Shown piece by piece: positions 46,226-55,385 of a stretch of 64,000 nucleotides of DNA; positions within the stretch are counted from its first letter, which is position 1; each line of letters begins with the position of its first letter. The notes below the pieces were generated by a model. It was not told the origin of the DNA, did no database searches, and was given only the letters and a program-made list of their open reading frames with translations. Source of the stretch: Fulvitalea axinellae (GTDB taxonomy: Bacteria > Bacteroidota > Bacteroidia > Cytophagales > Cyclobacteriaceae); NCBI RefSeq assembly GCF_036492835.1, contig NZ_AP025314.1, positions 682,001 through 746,000 of the forward strand, in the 5' to 3' direction. Both the position numbers and the translations under genes were made by a program.

Positions 46226-48589
46226 ATGAGAATCACAACCGGAACGCTAGGAGGGCTTCTCCTTTTTCTAATTTTCACTGCTTCATGCTCAACGCAAAAG
46301 AGCAACGAAGAGAACCCGATTTATAAGAACAGAAACTATTCTGTTGAAGAAAGGGTGAACGATCTGCTGGGCCGTATGACTTTGGAAGAGAAAGTGGCCC
46401 AGATGAATATGACTACCCTGCGAAGGCTGGAGACGGACGAGCAAGGAAATATAACCAAGCCTTCTCTAGATTCTTTGCTTGGCGGTCCGGGCATTGGTTT
46501 TTTGGAAAGCTCGTTTACCGATATCGCCGATATTTCCAAACGCTCTGAAGTGGCGGACCGGTATCTGAGGGAAAATACTAGGCTGGGAATTCCCGCAATC
46601 CAAATTGCCGAATGTCTGCATGGTTTTATGGCGCATGGAGCTACGATTTTTCCACAAGCCATCGGCCAAGGTTCGACTTGGAATCCCGAGCTTATCCAAG
46701 ATATGGCGAAAACCATCGCCCGCGAAGCCAGCCTGACGGGCGTTGACCAGGCGTTGTCACCACTTTTTGATCTTGCTTTAGACCCAAGGTACGGAAGAGT
46801 GGAAGAGTGTTACGGCGAAGATCCCTTTTTGGTGGCCGAAATTGGGAAAGCGTTCGTCACAGGTTTGCAGGGAGACCCGAAGGCTACCGTTGATTCTATT
46901 CCGGAAGGGAATCTTATGGCGATGGCAAAGCACTATTTGGCGTACAGCGCTCCGATTGGTGGGATCAATCTGGGGCCTGTCAGTGTCGGGGCTAGGGATT
47001 TGAGGAATCTACACCTTTACCCATTCAAAAAAGCGATACAGGAAGCCAACATTTACGCCGTAATGCCTTCTTATAACGAGTTGAACGGCATTCCGCTACA
47101 CGCCAACGAGTCTATGCTCACGGATTTGCTTCGCGAAGAAATCGGTTTTGGCGGTTATGTTTTTTCCGATTATCAAGGAATTGAAATGCTGGGCAGGTTT
47201 CAGAAAACGGCTTCCGATGCCCAAGACGCGGGCTTGCGGGCGCTCAAGGCCGGTGTGGAAGTGGAGGCGCCATATCCTTACGGTTTTGCCAAGTTGGCCG
47301 AAATGGTGAAAAGCGGAAAAGCCGACGAAACGCTTATAGATAATGCGGTCAGGCATATTCTTACGGCGAAATTCAAAGCTGGGCTGTTCGATAAACCATA
47401 CCATGTGTCGGAACAAGAACAAAAGGTTATCCGCTCGGATGAGGCCAAAAAGCTCGCGTATCAGGTGGCTGTGGAGTCTGTGACACTGTTGAAAAACGAA
47501 AACGCGACTTTGCCTTTGGATATGGACAAGCTGAAATCCGTAGCCGTAATTGGCCCGAACGCTGATAGGGTTCAGTATGGTGATTATAGTTACACCAAGC
47601 ATAAATCGTCGGGCATAACCGTTCTTGAGGGAATTAGTGAAACGGTCGGAAGCAAAGTCGAAGTGCGTTATGCGGAAGGCTGTGGCATAACGGATCTTGA
47701 CGAAAGCGGTATAAAAAAAGCGGTGGAAACGGCCCGGGAAAGTGACGCCGTAGTATTGGTAATAGGCGGAACTAGCGCGGTGCTTTCCGGAATTGGTTGG
47801 GGGAAAGAACCGTCGGATTACGCAACTTGTGGCGAAGGTTACGACCGAACGGAGCTGTCGCCTCCAGGTGTTCAGCCCAAACTTATACGGGCGATTCAGG
47901 AGACGGGCAAGCCCGTGGTGTTGGTGATGGTGCATGGCCGGCCGTATTCCATCGCTTGGGAAAACGAAAACCTGCCGGCGATTGTGGAGGCGTGGTATCC
48001 CGGCGAACAAGGTGGAAAAGCCGTGGCCGATATTCTTTTCGGAAATGCGAATCCGTCAGGCAAACTAAGCGTTTCCGTACCGAAAAGCGTTGGCCATATT
48101 CCGTCATACTATCATAAAAAGCCTTCCGGAAAAGGTTATTACAGGCAAAGGGGAACTCCCGAAAAGCCGGGCAGAGATTTCGTTTTCTCTTCTCCCGATG
48201 CGCTGTATCCGTTTGGCCACGGCCTTAGCTACACAACTTTCGAATATTCGGATCTTAAAATCGAGAACAAGGAATTGGCCAGTTCGGATACTTTGCGTTT
48301 GAGCCTAAAAGTTAAAAATATTGGAAGCGTAAAAGGTAAAGAGGTCGTACAGGTTTATCTGAATGATTTGGTGAGTAGCGTAACGACTCCGCTGAAAATT
48401 CTTAAGGCGTTTGACAAAGTGGAAATAGCGCCACAAGCTACGGCTACGGTCCGGTTTGAGATTCCTATTAAGGAAATGGCGCTTTGGAATGCGGAGATGA
48501 AGCAGGTTGTCGAACCGGGCGGTTTTCAGATAATGGCGGGAAGTTCTTCGGAGGATATCAGGCTCAAGGATTCTTTTTCCGTAAAATAA
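46226..48589 (+). CDS. GH3 beta-glucosidase/beta-xylosidase lipoprotein
   Basis: The 787-residue enzyme has a lipoprotein signal (TASC, Cys21). The GH3 TIM barrel starts with 'RMTLEEKVAQMN', and the nucleophile Asp315 is in 'GYVFSDYQGIEML'. The alpha/beta sandwich domain follows ('TLLKNENATLPL', 'VAVIGPNAD', 'WYPGEQGGKAVADILFG', 'GKLSVSVPKS'), and a fibronectin-like C-terminal domain from about 690. It releases terminal beta-linked glucose or xylose in the periplasm. It is monocistronic and ends at a strong terminator. Confidence 0.94.
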   Translation: MRITTGTLGGLLLFLIFTASCSTQKSNEENPIYKNRNYSVEERVNDLLGRMTLEEKVAQMNMTTLRRLETDEQGNITKPSLDSLLGGPGIGFLESSFTDIADISKRSEVADRYLRENTRLGIPAIQIAECLHGFMAHGATIFPQAIGQGSTWNPELIQDMAKTIAREASLTGVDQALSPLFDLALDPRYGRVEECYGEDPFLVAEIGKAFVTGLQGDPKATVDSIPEGNLMAMAKHYLAYSAPIGGINLGPVSVGARDLRNLHLYPFKKAIQEANIYAVMPSYNELNGIPLHANESMLTDLLREEIGFGGYVFSDYQGIEMLGRFQKTASDAQDAGLRALKAGVEVEAPYPYGFAKLAEMVKSGKADETLIDNAVRHILTAKFKAGLFDKPYHVSEQEQKVIRSDEAKKLAYQVAVESVTLLKNENATLPLDMDKLKSVAVIGPNADRVQYGDYSYTKHKSSGITVLEGISETVGSKVEVRYAEGCGITDLDESGIKKAVETARESDAVVLVIGGTSAVLSGIGWGKEPSDYATCGEGYDRTELSPPGVQPKLIRAIQETGKPVVLVMVHGRPYSIAWENENLPAIVEAWYPGEQGGKAVADILFGNANPSGKLSVSVPKSVGHIPSYYHKKPSGKGYYRQRGTPEKPGRDFVFSSPDALYPFGHGLSYTTFEYSDLKIENKELASSDTLRLSLKVKNIGSVKGKEVVQVYLNDLVSSVTTPLKILKAFDKVEIAPQATATVRFEIPIKEMALWNAEMKQVVEPGGFQIMAGSSSEDIRLKDSFSVK

Positions 48590-48606
48590 TCCCGACTTTC
48601 CGATAC

Positions 48607-48643
48607 AAAAGAAGTCCGGCGAACGAGTCGTCGGACTTCTTTT
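48607..48643. terminator. Bidirectional terminator between GH3 and gldB
   Basis: AAAAGAAGTCCG/CGGACTTCTTTT (48607-48618 with 48632-48643) is a perfect 12-bp stem with T runs on both strands. Confidence 0.9.
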
Positions 48644-48672
48644 TGTCTAACTGCCCTGCCAGTCTACTGATT

Positions 48673-49668
48673 TTAGCTAGGCTTATATTTCGATTCTTTG
48701 AAAATCAGCGTTGAGTTTTTCTCTGCCATCAACCTTTTCAGCGACGTTTCCGGCTTGCGCTCCATGTATTCGTTCACAATTTTCCAGCCTACGAAGCGCC
48801 CGATCCGTCCCGGACATTTCGGCCCGATTTCGGTCGTGTTCGGTCTCTCGTCCATAAATCTGCTTTTCTCCATGTGCCCGGTTTCGTAGATCATTTCGTT
48901 TTGCAACAAGCTGGCCCAAATTACCGGTTGGTGCTCGTTGGCCTCCTCGTATTCCTCCTTCGTATAGCCGATTAGCAGGCTGTCGGGTGTGCAGGGAAGG
49001 ATTTGCTTCGCGAAATAATAAGACTTTCCGTAAAACACCATATCGGAGAGCATCGTGCGATCTTTTCCGTTCGTGAGGTTGTAGCGCTGGCTCATCAACA
49101 AGGCTATTCCGGGCACGATATACGGCTTGTCGTAACGGCGCAAAACGTACGACGGATAATTGATCGGCCGGAAAGTGGCGCCTTTGCCCAAATAAAAATC
49201 CAGGCCGATAACGATCAGCGAATCCGAATAATACATGTCGTTGGCCAAGCCGGAGATAATGGTTTTCACCTTCGGAGCGACAAAATCCGGATATTGGTAT
49301 TTGATGCTTTTGAATGTTTCCTCAAGATCGGCCCGGATATCCGAGAAATCGCCGAAACGTTTCTTTGACTCGTTATAGAGCGTGTCTACCGCAGGGTTTT
49401 TCGCGCGTTCCAGCATTACTTTGGCGAAAATCGAATCGTTCGGGTATTGGTCCCTTTTGAAGAAAACGCTCGCTATTTCCGGGTTGCGGTTCATAAAAGC
49501 CAGCATGGCCTCTTCGCTCTCACAGTTTTTCCAGTCGTCTTCCAGTCTTTCTATGTTCAAATCTACCTTTATTCCGCCCAGGTCAGGTTTGTCAACACAG
49601 GTGTCTTTCTCGGCGCCACAGGCAGTCAGCAGGGCGAACGCGAAGAGTATAAGAAAAACGTTTTTCAT
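48673..49668 (-). CDS. gldB: Gliding-motility lipoprotein GldB
   Basis: The ATG at 49668 gives 331 residues with a lipoprotein signal ending LLTAC. The body has the GldB features: 'IERLEDDWKNC', 'YPDFVAPKVKTIISGLANDM', 'LIVIGLDFYLGKG', 'YDKPYIVP', 'LLQNEMIYETGHMEKSRFM', and 'PGRIGRFVGWKIVNEYM'. In flavobacteria GldB is an outer-envelope lipoprotein needed for gliding and for type IX secretion. A longer frame to 49725 adds unconserved residues. No other gld genes are in the window. Confidence 0.92.
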   Translation of the reverse strand: MKNVFLILFAFALLTACGAEKDTCVDKPDLGGIKVDLNIERLEDDWKNCESEEAMLAFMNRNPEIASVFFKRDQYPNDSIFAKVMLERAKNPAVDTLYNESKKRFGDFSDIRADLEETFKSIKYQYPDFVAPKVKTIISGLANDMYYSDSLIVIGLDFYLGKGATFRPINYPSYVLRRYDKPYIVPGIALLMSQRYNLTNGKDRTMLSDMVFYGKSYYFAKQILPCTPDSLLIGYTKEEYEEANEHQPVIWASLLQNEMIYETGHMEKSRFMDERPNTTEIGPKCPGRIGRFVGWKIVNEYMERKPETSLKRLMAEKNSTLIFKESKYKPS

Positions 49669-49809
49669 ACGATAGTGGTTGTCGTCCCGAAAACTAGATC
49701 GGGGATTTATGGCTATTCCCGGCAAAGGAAATGATTTTCGTCCAGAATTAAAACGAAGAGACGGTCGGCTGTCTTGCCTTGGGTTGGCCTAAAATCGATT
49801 TCGGATCTT

Positions 49810-50496
49810 TTATTCGTAATAAACGGCTACATCTTCCAAAGGCTTGCGCTCCAAGTCCGGAACCTGACAATCGTCTGCGGGATAGCCTACCGGAATCAGC
49901 AAAAACGGACGTTCGTTTTCGGGCCTTTCCAAGGCTTTCGCCAAAAAGTTCATTGGCGATGGCGTATGCGTGAGCGATACGAGTCCGGCTTCGTGAATGG
50001 CCGCTAGCAGAAAACCGCTGGCCAATCCCACCGATTCATTTACATAATAATTTTGGCGTTTTTCGCCGTTCTCGCCCAAGTCATAAGGCTTTTTCATTAC
50101 GATTATCAACCATGGGGCGATATCGAGAAATTCTTTGACCCAGTCCGTGCCCAACGGCTTCAGGTCGTCGAGCCATTCGTCGCTCATGCGCCCGTGGTAG
50201 CTTTTGTATTCCTCCTCTTCCGCCATTTTCCGGATGCGAGACTTGAGTTCGGCGTTCGAAACCACGCAAAAAGTCCAAGGCTGTTTGTGCGCTCCCGACG
50301 GTGCGGTAGAAGCGGTACGAATTATGTTGTCGATAACCTTTTTCGGAACGGGCTTGTCGGAAAAGTCCCTGACACTCCGGCGCTTGTCCATCAAGCCGTA
50401 GAACTCTTTGGACCTTTCAAGAGTATCACTTTCCGTGAAATTAAGACCTTTGTACGTTATAAATTTTTTTTCCGTATCGATAGTGTTCTGACTCAT
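49810..50496 (-). CDS. FMN-dependent nitroreductase-family protein (iodotyrosine-deiodinase-like)
   Basis: This 228-residue flavoprotein shows 'LMDKRRSVRDFSDKPVPKKV' for FMN phosphate binding, 'ASTAPSGAHKQPWTF' and 'SLTHTPSPMNFLAKALERP'. The combination of a THTPSPM block and the mid-length lid 'YKSYHGRMSDEWLDDLKPLG' is typical of the subgroup that includes iodotyrosine deiodinases. It likely reduces nitro-aromatics or dehalogenates tyrosine-like substrates with NAD(P)H. It is monocistronic. Confidence 0.9.
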   Translation of the reverse strand: MSQNTIDTEKKFITYKGLNFTESDTLERSKEFYGLMDKRRSVRDFSDKPVPKKVIDNIIRTASTAPSGAHKQPWTFCVVSNAELKSRIRKMAEEEEYKSYHGRMSDEWLDDLKPLGTDWVKEFLDIAPWLIIVMKKPYDLGENGEKRQNYYVNESVGLASGFLLAAIHEAGLVSLTHTPSPMNFLAKALERPENERPFLLIPVGYPADDCQVPDLERKPLEDVAVYYE

Positions 50497-50665
50497 GGTA
50501 ATTGTAATATTTTTAGAGCGATTTCAAGTTTTGCTCTTTTTTTTATTTTTTGAAATTTTGATTTTTTCGCCATTGACGAAATATTATTCCGAATATATGG
50601 TTCGGGTAACTATCTAATTTAAGTAAATTCAGTTGCAATACCATATAAGGGAAGCGGTTGGCGGA

Positions 50666-50702
50666 TTTGCCTCCCGGTAAATGCCCAAAAAACGTATCTT
50701 TG
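50666..50702 (+). promoter_or_regulatory. Candidate promoter of the NeuD-like gene
   Basis: TTTG (50666-50669) and a perfect TAnnTTTG box TATCTTTG (50695-50702) lie 25 bases apart, slightly wider than usual. Transcription would begin about 25 bases before the ATG at 50732, which supports that start over one at 50681. Confidence 0.5.
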
Positions 50703-50731
50703 CCCCTTATAACGGAAGACAAAGACGAAAC

Positions 50732-51364
50732 ATGAAAAATCCAGTCATAATATTCGGGTCTACAGGCATAGCCAGGGCCGCTTTGGAAATTTTCAACAGC
50801 AATTCCATTGTGGTTTACGGTTTTCTGGATGACGATAAAGAAACACACGGAAACCTGATCGACGATATCTCGGTGTTGAGCTCTACGGATGATCACGGTT
50901 ACCTGAAATTGATCGGTAAAAAGTGCGAAGCCTTCGTAGCGACGGACGACAACGAGTTGCGTCGCGAGATTGTGGACATGCTCAAGGACAAACGTAAAGT
51001 GATGCCTACCAACGCCGTGCATAATTCGGCTGTGGTGTCTCCTTCGGCGCATTTAGGCTATGGCAATTTCATTAACGCAAACGCTACGGTAGGCGCCGGC
51101 GCGAAGGTGCCGAATCACTGTATCCTGAATTCGGGAGCGATTGTGGAGTACGGAGCCAAGCTTGAGGATTTTGTGCAGGTTGGTGCCGGAAGTATTGTCG
51201 GAGCGAATGCCGAAATCGCTGAGAGCGCGTTTATCGGTGCCGGTGTGACGATTGTGGCTGGCGTGAAAGTGGGAGCTGGCGCTCGTATTGGAGCCGGTTC
51301 GGTTGTGGTAGCGGATGTTCCGGAAGGGGCCACGATGTTCGGGAACCCCGCCAAGCCGATGTAA
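50732..51364 (+). CDS. NeuD-family sugar O-acyltransferase
   Basis: The ATG at 50732 gives 210 residues. The N-terminal half is a Rossmann-like PglD/NeuD domain ('VIIFGSTGIARAALEIF', 'VYGFLDDD'). The C-terminal half is a left-handed beta helix of hexapeptide repeats ('AHLGYGNFINANATVGAGAKV' and 'IVGANAEIAESAFIGAGVTI'). Such enzymes move an acetyl group from acetyl-CoA to a sugar in surface-glycan synthesis; the sugar is unknown. A terminator follows at 51412-51447. Confidence 0.88.
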   Translation: MKNPVIIFGSTGIARAALEIFNSNSIVVYGFLDDDKETHGNLIDDISVLSSTDDHGYLKLIGKKCEAFVATDDNELRREIVDMLKDKRKVMPTNAVHNSAVVSPSAHLGYGNFINANATVGAGAKVPNHCILNSGAIVEYGAKLEDFVQVGAGSIVGANAEIAESAFIGAGVTIVAGVKVGAGARIGAGSVVVADVPEGATMFGNPAKPM

Positions 51365-51411
51365 AAGTCGGAGTCGAGTTTTGACATCGACAATTTGAAA
51401 TAGACAAAACG

Positions 51412-51447
51412 AAAAGGGTCCGACACCGTATGGTTTCGGACCCTTTT
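51412..51447. terminator. Bidirectional terminator between NeuD-like and comA genes
   Basis: AAAAGGGTCCGA/TCGGACCCTTTT (51412-51423 with 51436-51447) is a perfect 12-bp stem. Confidence 0.9.
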
Positions 51448-51465
51448 TAGTCTTATGGTTTTCGC

Positions 51466-52245
51466 TTATTTGAAAGCGATAGTTTCTGCTTTGATAAATT
51501 CCATAAACGTGTCACCACGTAATCCGAGACGGATAGTTTCCAAAGGAATCACTTCGTTTGGAGCGATGTTGCCCAAGTTTACGTTGGCGCCCAAGAGTTT
51601 TACGAAGAACACCTGCTGTGCTTTCTGGGGAGCCTCCCAGATGATTTTTTCGAACGGAATCTTAGTGAGGATTTCCTCTACCAATCCCGAACGAACTTCG
51701 CCACTGGAGCGGAACAAGCCAACATTTCCGGCTTCGCGCGCTTCGCCGATCACTTTCCATGATCCAGCGTCGAGTTCGGCCTGCATCTGAGCGATCCACT
51801 TGTATGGAGGAATAATTTTTTCGGCGTCTTTCGAACCAACTTCGGACAGGACCGTGTAGCTGTCCGCCAGTTTATGGATGTAGTCGCATTTTTTTTCGTG
51901 GTCCAGCTCAATGGATCCGTCCGATACTTCTACATACTCCATTCCGTACTTGTCGAGCACTCGGCGGTAGTCGTCGAATTGGTTGCGGATAGCGAAGGCT
52001 TCGAATAGCGTTCCGCCGAAGTAAGTCGGAATCCCGGCTTCTTTATAAAGAGCGATTTTTTCCTTCAGGTTAGGCGTGACGCAAGAGGTGCCGAATCCAA
52101 ACTTCACTATATCAACGTATTCGCCGGACACGCTCAGGAAATCTTCCACTTCCCGGAGGCTGAGCCCTTTGTCCATCACCATGGTTGATCCCGATTGGCG
52201 GGGCTTCTGGGTTCTCTCCGGCAAATCCTTCAGAGTATAATTCAT
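51466..52245 (-). CDS. comA: Phosphosulfolactate synthase (ComA family)
   Basis: The 259-residue TIM-barrel protein matches ComA: 'TMVMDKGLSLREVEDFL', 'YVDIVKFGFGTSCVTPNLKE', 'GIPTYFGGTLFEAF', 'YVEVSDGSIELDHEKKCDYI' and 'GANVNLGNIAPNEVIPLETIRLGLRGD'. ComA adds sulfite to phosphoenolpyruvate to give (R)-phosphosulfolactate, the first step of coenzyme M synthesis in methanogens. Bacteroidota do not make coenzyme M; the product may instead lead to cysteate for sulfonolipids such as capnine. Its start overlaps the stop of the TPR gene by four bases. Confidence 0.92.
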   Translation of the reverse strand: MNYTLKDLPERTQKPRQSGSTMVMDKGLSLREVEDFLSVSGEYVDIVKFGFGTSCVTPNLKEKIALYKEAGIPTYFGGTLFEAFAIRNQFDDYRRVLDKYGMEYVEVSDGSIELDHEKKCDYIHKLADSYTVLSEVGSKDAEKIIPPYKWIAQMQAELDAGSWKVIGEAREAGNVGLFRSSGEVRSGLVEEILTKIPFEKIIWEAPQKAQQVFFVKLLGANVNLGNIAPNEVIPLETIRLGLRGDTFMEFIKAETIAFK

Positions 52246-53645
52246 TTATTTCGGTATTTGTCTATGATACGCATCATCTCGTCGTCTTTTTCCAATTCTG
52301 GAAAGAAGACGATAAGGTCTTTATGCTTTTCGAAATCGTTAGTTAGGGCCTTTTCTAAGTTTTCTACAGCTTGGCTACGTTTGCCTCCAAGAAAATTGTA
52401 GGCGGCCAGGCGGTAATGGCATTGCGCAGCGTCGGGAAATTCCTCCAAAGCGGCGGTCATAATCTCAACAGCCTTATCGGATTGTTGAGTCCATTGGTAC
52501 ATATCGGACCATTCTGTCCAGATATTGATCTCGGCGGGGTTTAGCACAACAGCTTCCTCGTAAGCCTCCAAAGCGTCCGTGATGTTTCCGCAATGGAAAC
52601 GGGCTTGTCCCAAAGTCCGCCAGAAGTGGTCGTTGTCGGGCTCAAGCTGTGTAGCTTTTTTGAGAAACGGAATCGCATCGGTGAATTTAAGTTGTTCCAC
52701 CAAGTAGTTTCCGAGAAAAAACCAGGCTTCGGCGAAATTCTCGTTTTCCTGAATGGCGTTCTGGAAATTGAGAATTGTGTTATTGTCGTCGCCTTTGATC
52801 TGGTAAGTCAGGGCCATTTGCAGATAAACTTCGGAAGAAGGGCCTTCGAGCTTTACCACTTCCGAGAAAATTTCCAGCGCCTTGTCCGGTTTTCCGGATT
52901 CGGCGTAGGTCTTGCCCATATTGAACATGGCCGAGGAAAATGTCGGGTCTATCAGCGTGGCGTAATCGTAGGCCCAGATTGCCTTTTCCCTTTTCCCTTG
53001 TTTATTGAAAAGGATTCCCAAGTTATACCAAGCGTGTTGCGAGTAAGGTTCCTCATCGATGAACCGCATGTAATACTTTACGCTTTCGTCGATTTTGTCG
53101 GTTACGTCGTAGCAATACGCTAACTCGAACAGGGCGTTTGAGTGGTAAGGGTTCGATTCCAATGTTTGCTTAAAGCAACCGATCGCTTCTTCCACACGGT
53201 CCAACGCCATTTTGGCCAAGCCGATACGGTAAAGAGTCTCTTCCCGTTCGTGGCCCATAAGCAGTACGTGTTCGAGTATTTCGAGGCTGGATTCGCAATC
53301 TCCCAAGCCGAATAGCGAATGCGCTTTTTCGGAAAGGGCGTCGAGATCCGAGGCTTGCAAGGGCAAAACCCTTTCCTCAAGAATGGTTAGGGCTTCCTCG
53401 AATTGTTCCTGATAATTGAGTATCCTGGCTTTGGCGACGAAGGTCTCCATGGAAAAGGGATGCATCTCTTCGGCCAGCGCGCAAGCTTTAAGGGCCAAGT
53501 TGTACTTACCCTTGTCAACGTAATGCTCTATGATTTCCTCAAAGGCTTCCCAGTCGAGGAAAAGGTTTGTTTCCCCTTTCAGGTGCCTTTCGAAATTTTG
53601 GATCAGAGCTTTCTTTTGTTCTCCGCTATCGAATTCTTTCCTCAT
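52242..53645 (-). CDS. TPR-repeat protein
   Basis: This 467-residue cytoplasmic protein consists of about ten tetratricopeptide repeats, for example 'AHSLFGLGDCESSLEILEHV', 'HAWYNLGILFNKQGKREKAI', and 'HFWRTLGQARFHCGNITDAL'. There is no signal peptide. TPR arrays bind protein partners; the partner here is unknown. The four-base overlap with comA means translational coupling, so it may scaffold or regulate that pathway. The upstream gene, an NAD-dependent epimerase, ends 65 bases before its start. Confidence 0.9.
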   Translation of the reverse strand: MRKEFDSGEQKKALIQNFERHLKGETNLFLDWEAFEEIIEHYVDKGKYNLALKACALAEEMHPFSMETFVAKARILNYQEQFEEALTILEERVLPLQASDLDALSEKAHSLFGLGDCESSLEILEHVLLMGHEREETLYRIGLAKMALDRVEEAIGCFKQTLESNPYHSNALFELAYCYDVTDKIDESVKYYMRFIDEEPYSQHAWYNLGILFNKQGKREKAIWAYDYATLIDPTFSSAMFNMGKTYAESGKPDKALEIFSEVVKLEGPSSEVYLQMALTYQIKGDDNNTILNFQNAIQENENFAEAWFFLGNYLVEQLKFTDAIPFLKKATQLEPDNDHFWRTLGQARFHCGNITDALEAYEEAVVLNPAEINIWTEWSDMYQWTQQSDKAVEIMTAALEEFPDAAQCHYRLAAYNFLGGKRSQAVENLEKALTNDFEKHKDLIVFFPELEKDDEMMRIIDKYRNK

Positions 53646-53710
53646 GAAAACCCTATTCTTAGTTCTTTCTAACGGGTGTTATAGAACAAGGTAGCAAAAA
53701 AAAGTGAGAT

Positions 53711-54718
53711 TCATCTTTGGGCCGGGGATTTTTTGGAAACGGTCTCGGAGCCCCTCTGGAGGGACTCGCATATCCAAGACAGGGACTCGTCTAAACCTCT
53801 GAAGCGCACGCCTAAGGCGTTAGAAACTTTGGACGAGTCGTAAAGTGGGCACTTGCCTATGTTTTTTATGGAACCGATGGCGTATGGAGCCGTTTTTCCC
53901 CTTAACACGGCGGCGATATTGGCCAACATGGCGCCAGTGCCCATCAGGCCCGATCCGAGTTCGATATTCTTAGGCTTCTGTAGTCCTGAGAATTTGACAA
54001 AAAGCTGTCGAAGTTCCGAAAAGCTCGTTTTTCCTGCGCTCAAGACGAAACGTTCTCCGGAAATATCCGATTCGACGAGTTGGCTTACGATTTCGGCTAC
54101 GTCGCGGACATCCACATAGTTCATATCCCCCTTCGGGTAAATCGATTTTTTGGCAAGCATCCGGTTGTTGAGCTCAGCGCTGCTCCGGTCTCCGTGTTCG
54201 TTAGTCAACACAACCGATGGGTTCACCACGGCGACACTGAGGCCTTCGGCTTCGGCTCTCCAGACTTCCTGTTCGGCCAACCGCTTGCTGTGGGCGTAAG
54301 CCGAGGCGTTGTCTTCTTCCCATTTTGCCTTTTCATCCACGGTTCCGCTTTTCTTTCCGCTTCCCAAAGCGGCTATGGAACTAAGGTGGACGAGTTTCTT
54401 GATTCCGGCGTCTAGGCATGCGTTAACCAAATTTGCCGTGCCCTCGACGTTGGTTTTGAACAAATTGTCACGGTCGCTCCTGAGAAAAGACACGAAGCCG
54501 GCGGAGTGAATGACCTTTTCAGCGCCATTCAGAAGGTTTTCCAAATCCGATGGGTCGAATAGGGAAGCCTCTTGCCAAGAGACCAATTCGCCATAGTCGG
54601 GTAAACCTTCCTGCGAACGTCCGGGCCTCAGCATACAGCGCACACGGTGGCCGCGATTGACCAAGTTTCTCAGAATATGTTTACCGATTACGCCGGTGGC
54701 TCCGGTCAAGACAATCAT
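53711..54718 (-). CDS. NAD(P)-dependent epimerase/dehydratase (extended SDR)
   Basis: The ATG at 54718 gives 335 residues beginning with the NAD(P)-binding 'MIVLTGATGVIGKHILRNLV', so the longer frame to 54877 is not used. The catalytic YxxxK is 'YAHSK' preceded by 'VHLSSIAALG' with the active Ser. It belongs to extended short-chain dehydrogenases that act on nucleotide sugars or dihydroflavonol-like substrates. It sits between rfbC (53 bases upstream) and the TPR gene. Confidence 0.9.
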   Translation of the reverse strand: MIVLTGATGVIGKHILRNLVNRGHRVRCMLRPGRSQEGLPDYGELVSWQEASLFDPSDLENLLNGAEKVIHSAGFVSFLRSDRDNLFKTNVEGTANLVNACLDAGIKKLVHLSSIAALGSGKKSGTVDEKAKWEEDNASAYAHSKRLAEQEVWRAEAEGLSVAVVNPSVVLTNEHGDRSSAELNNRMLAKKSIYPKGDMNYVDVRDVAEIVSQLVESDISGERFVLSAGKTSFSELRQLFVKFSGLQKPKNIELGSGLMGTGAMLANIAAVLRGKTAPYAIGSIKNIGKCPLYDSSKVSNALGVRFRGLDESLSWICESLQRGSETVSKKSPAQR

Positions 54719-54771
54719 AAGCGTAGATTTGGGCACGTTGTGCCGGTTGTTTTTTGTGGTTTCCGGGCTGG

Positions 54772-55329
54772 TTAGGCTCGGCTGTTTTGGGTGTTGTTGG
54801 CCACCCATTGGGCGAAGGTGGGCAGAACGGCGTCTTTTTCCGAGATCACGGGATTTTCTATTCTCCAGTCTATGCACAGGTCTTGGTCATTCCAAAGAAT
54901 TCCCCCTTCCGACTCCTTATTATAATATGCGGTACATTTATATAAGAACACGGCGTCCTCGAGTGTAGCGAAACCGTGGGCCATTCCAGGCGGTACGTAA
55001 AGCATATTGTGCGATTTACTGTCGAGCACCACGCTTCTGTGCTGTCCGAAAGTTGGAGATTCGGGCCGTAGATCGACGGCCACGTCCAGCACTTTGCCTT
55101 CGGTTACCCTCACAAGTTTTCCTTGGGCGTGTTCCCCTTGTTGGAAATGCAGTCCCCTGACCACTCCTTTGCGTGAAAACGATTGGTTGTCCTGAACGAA
55201 ATGTTCCGAAATACCGGCCGATTTTAACGCGTCCTCCCTGAACGACTCGAAAAAGCATCCTCTCTCGTCGCCGAAAACCTTGGGCTTTATTTCCACCAGC
55301 CCTTTGATTCCCGTTTTTATGATTTCCAT
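54772..55329 (-). CDS. rfbC: dTDP-4-dehydrorhamnose 3,5-epimerase
   Basis: The 185-residue cupin enzyme shows 'DERGCFFESFRED', 'FVQDNQSFSRKGVVRGLHFQ' with the catalytic His, 'GKVLDVAVDLR', and 'VPPGMAHGFATLEDAVFLYK'. It converts dTDP-4-keto-6-deoxyglucose to dTDP-4-keto-rhamnose for surface-glycan synthesis. rfbA, rfbB and rfbD are not in the window, which is common when the pathway is split. A structured leader lies 22-56 bases upstream. Confidence 0.95.
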   Translation of the reverse strand: MEIIKTGIKGLVEIKPKVFGDERGCFFESFREDALKSAGISEHFVQDNQSFSRKGVVRGLHFQQGEHAQGKLVRVTEGKVLDVAVDLRPESPTFGQHRSVVLDSKSHNMLYVPPGMAHGFATLEDAVFLYKCTAYYNKESEGGILWNDQDLCIDWRIENPVISEKDAVLPTFAQWVANNTQNSRA

Positions 55330-55350
55330 GAATATGAGTTGTTAGTCCTC

Positions 55351-55385
55351 ACGGCCAGTCCGCATGGCGGACGAAGCAAGGCCGT
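55351..55385 (-). promoter_or_regulatory. Nested inverted repeat in the rfbC leader
   Basis: GTCCGC-ATG-GCGGAC (55358-55372) sits inside an outer ACGGCC/GGCCGT pair (55351-55356 with 55380-55385). In rfbC mRNA it could form a cruciform just upstream of the start codon. Confidence 0.4.

Noticed and set aside
47096..48010. Open minus-strand frame of 304 codons inside the GH3 gene
   Set aside because: Antisense to conserved GH3 blocks; no recognisable domain.
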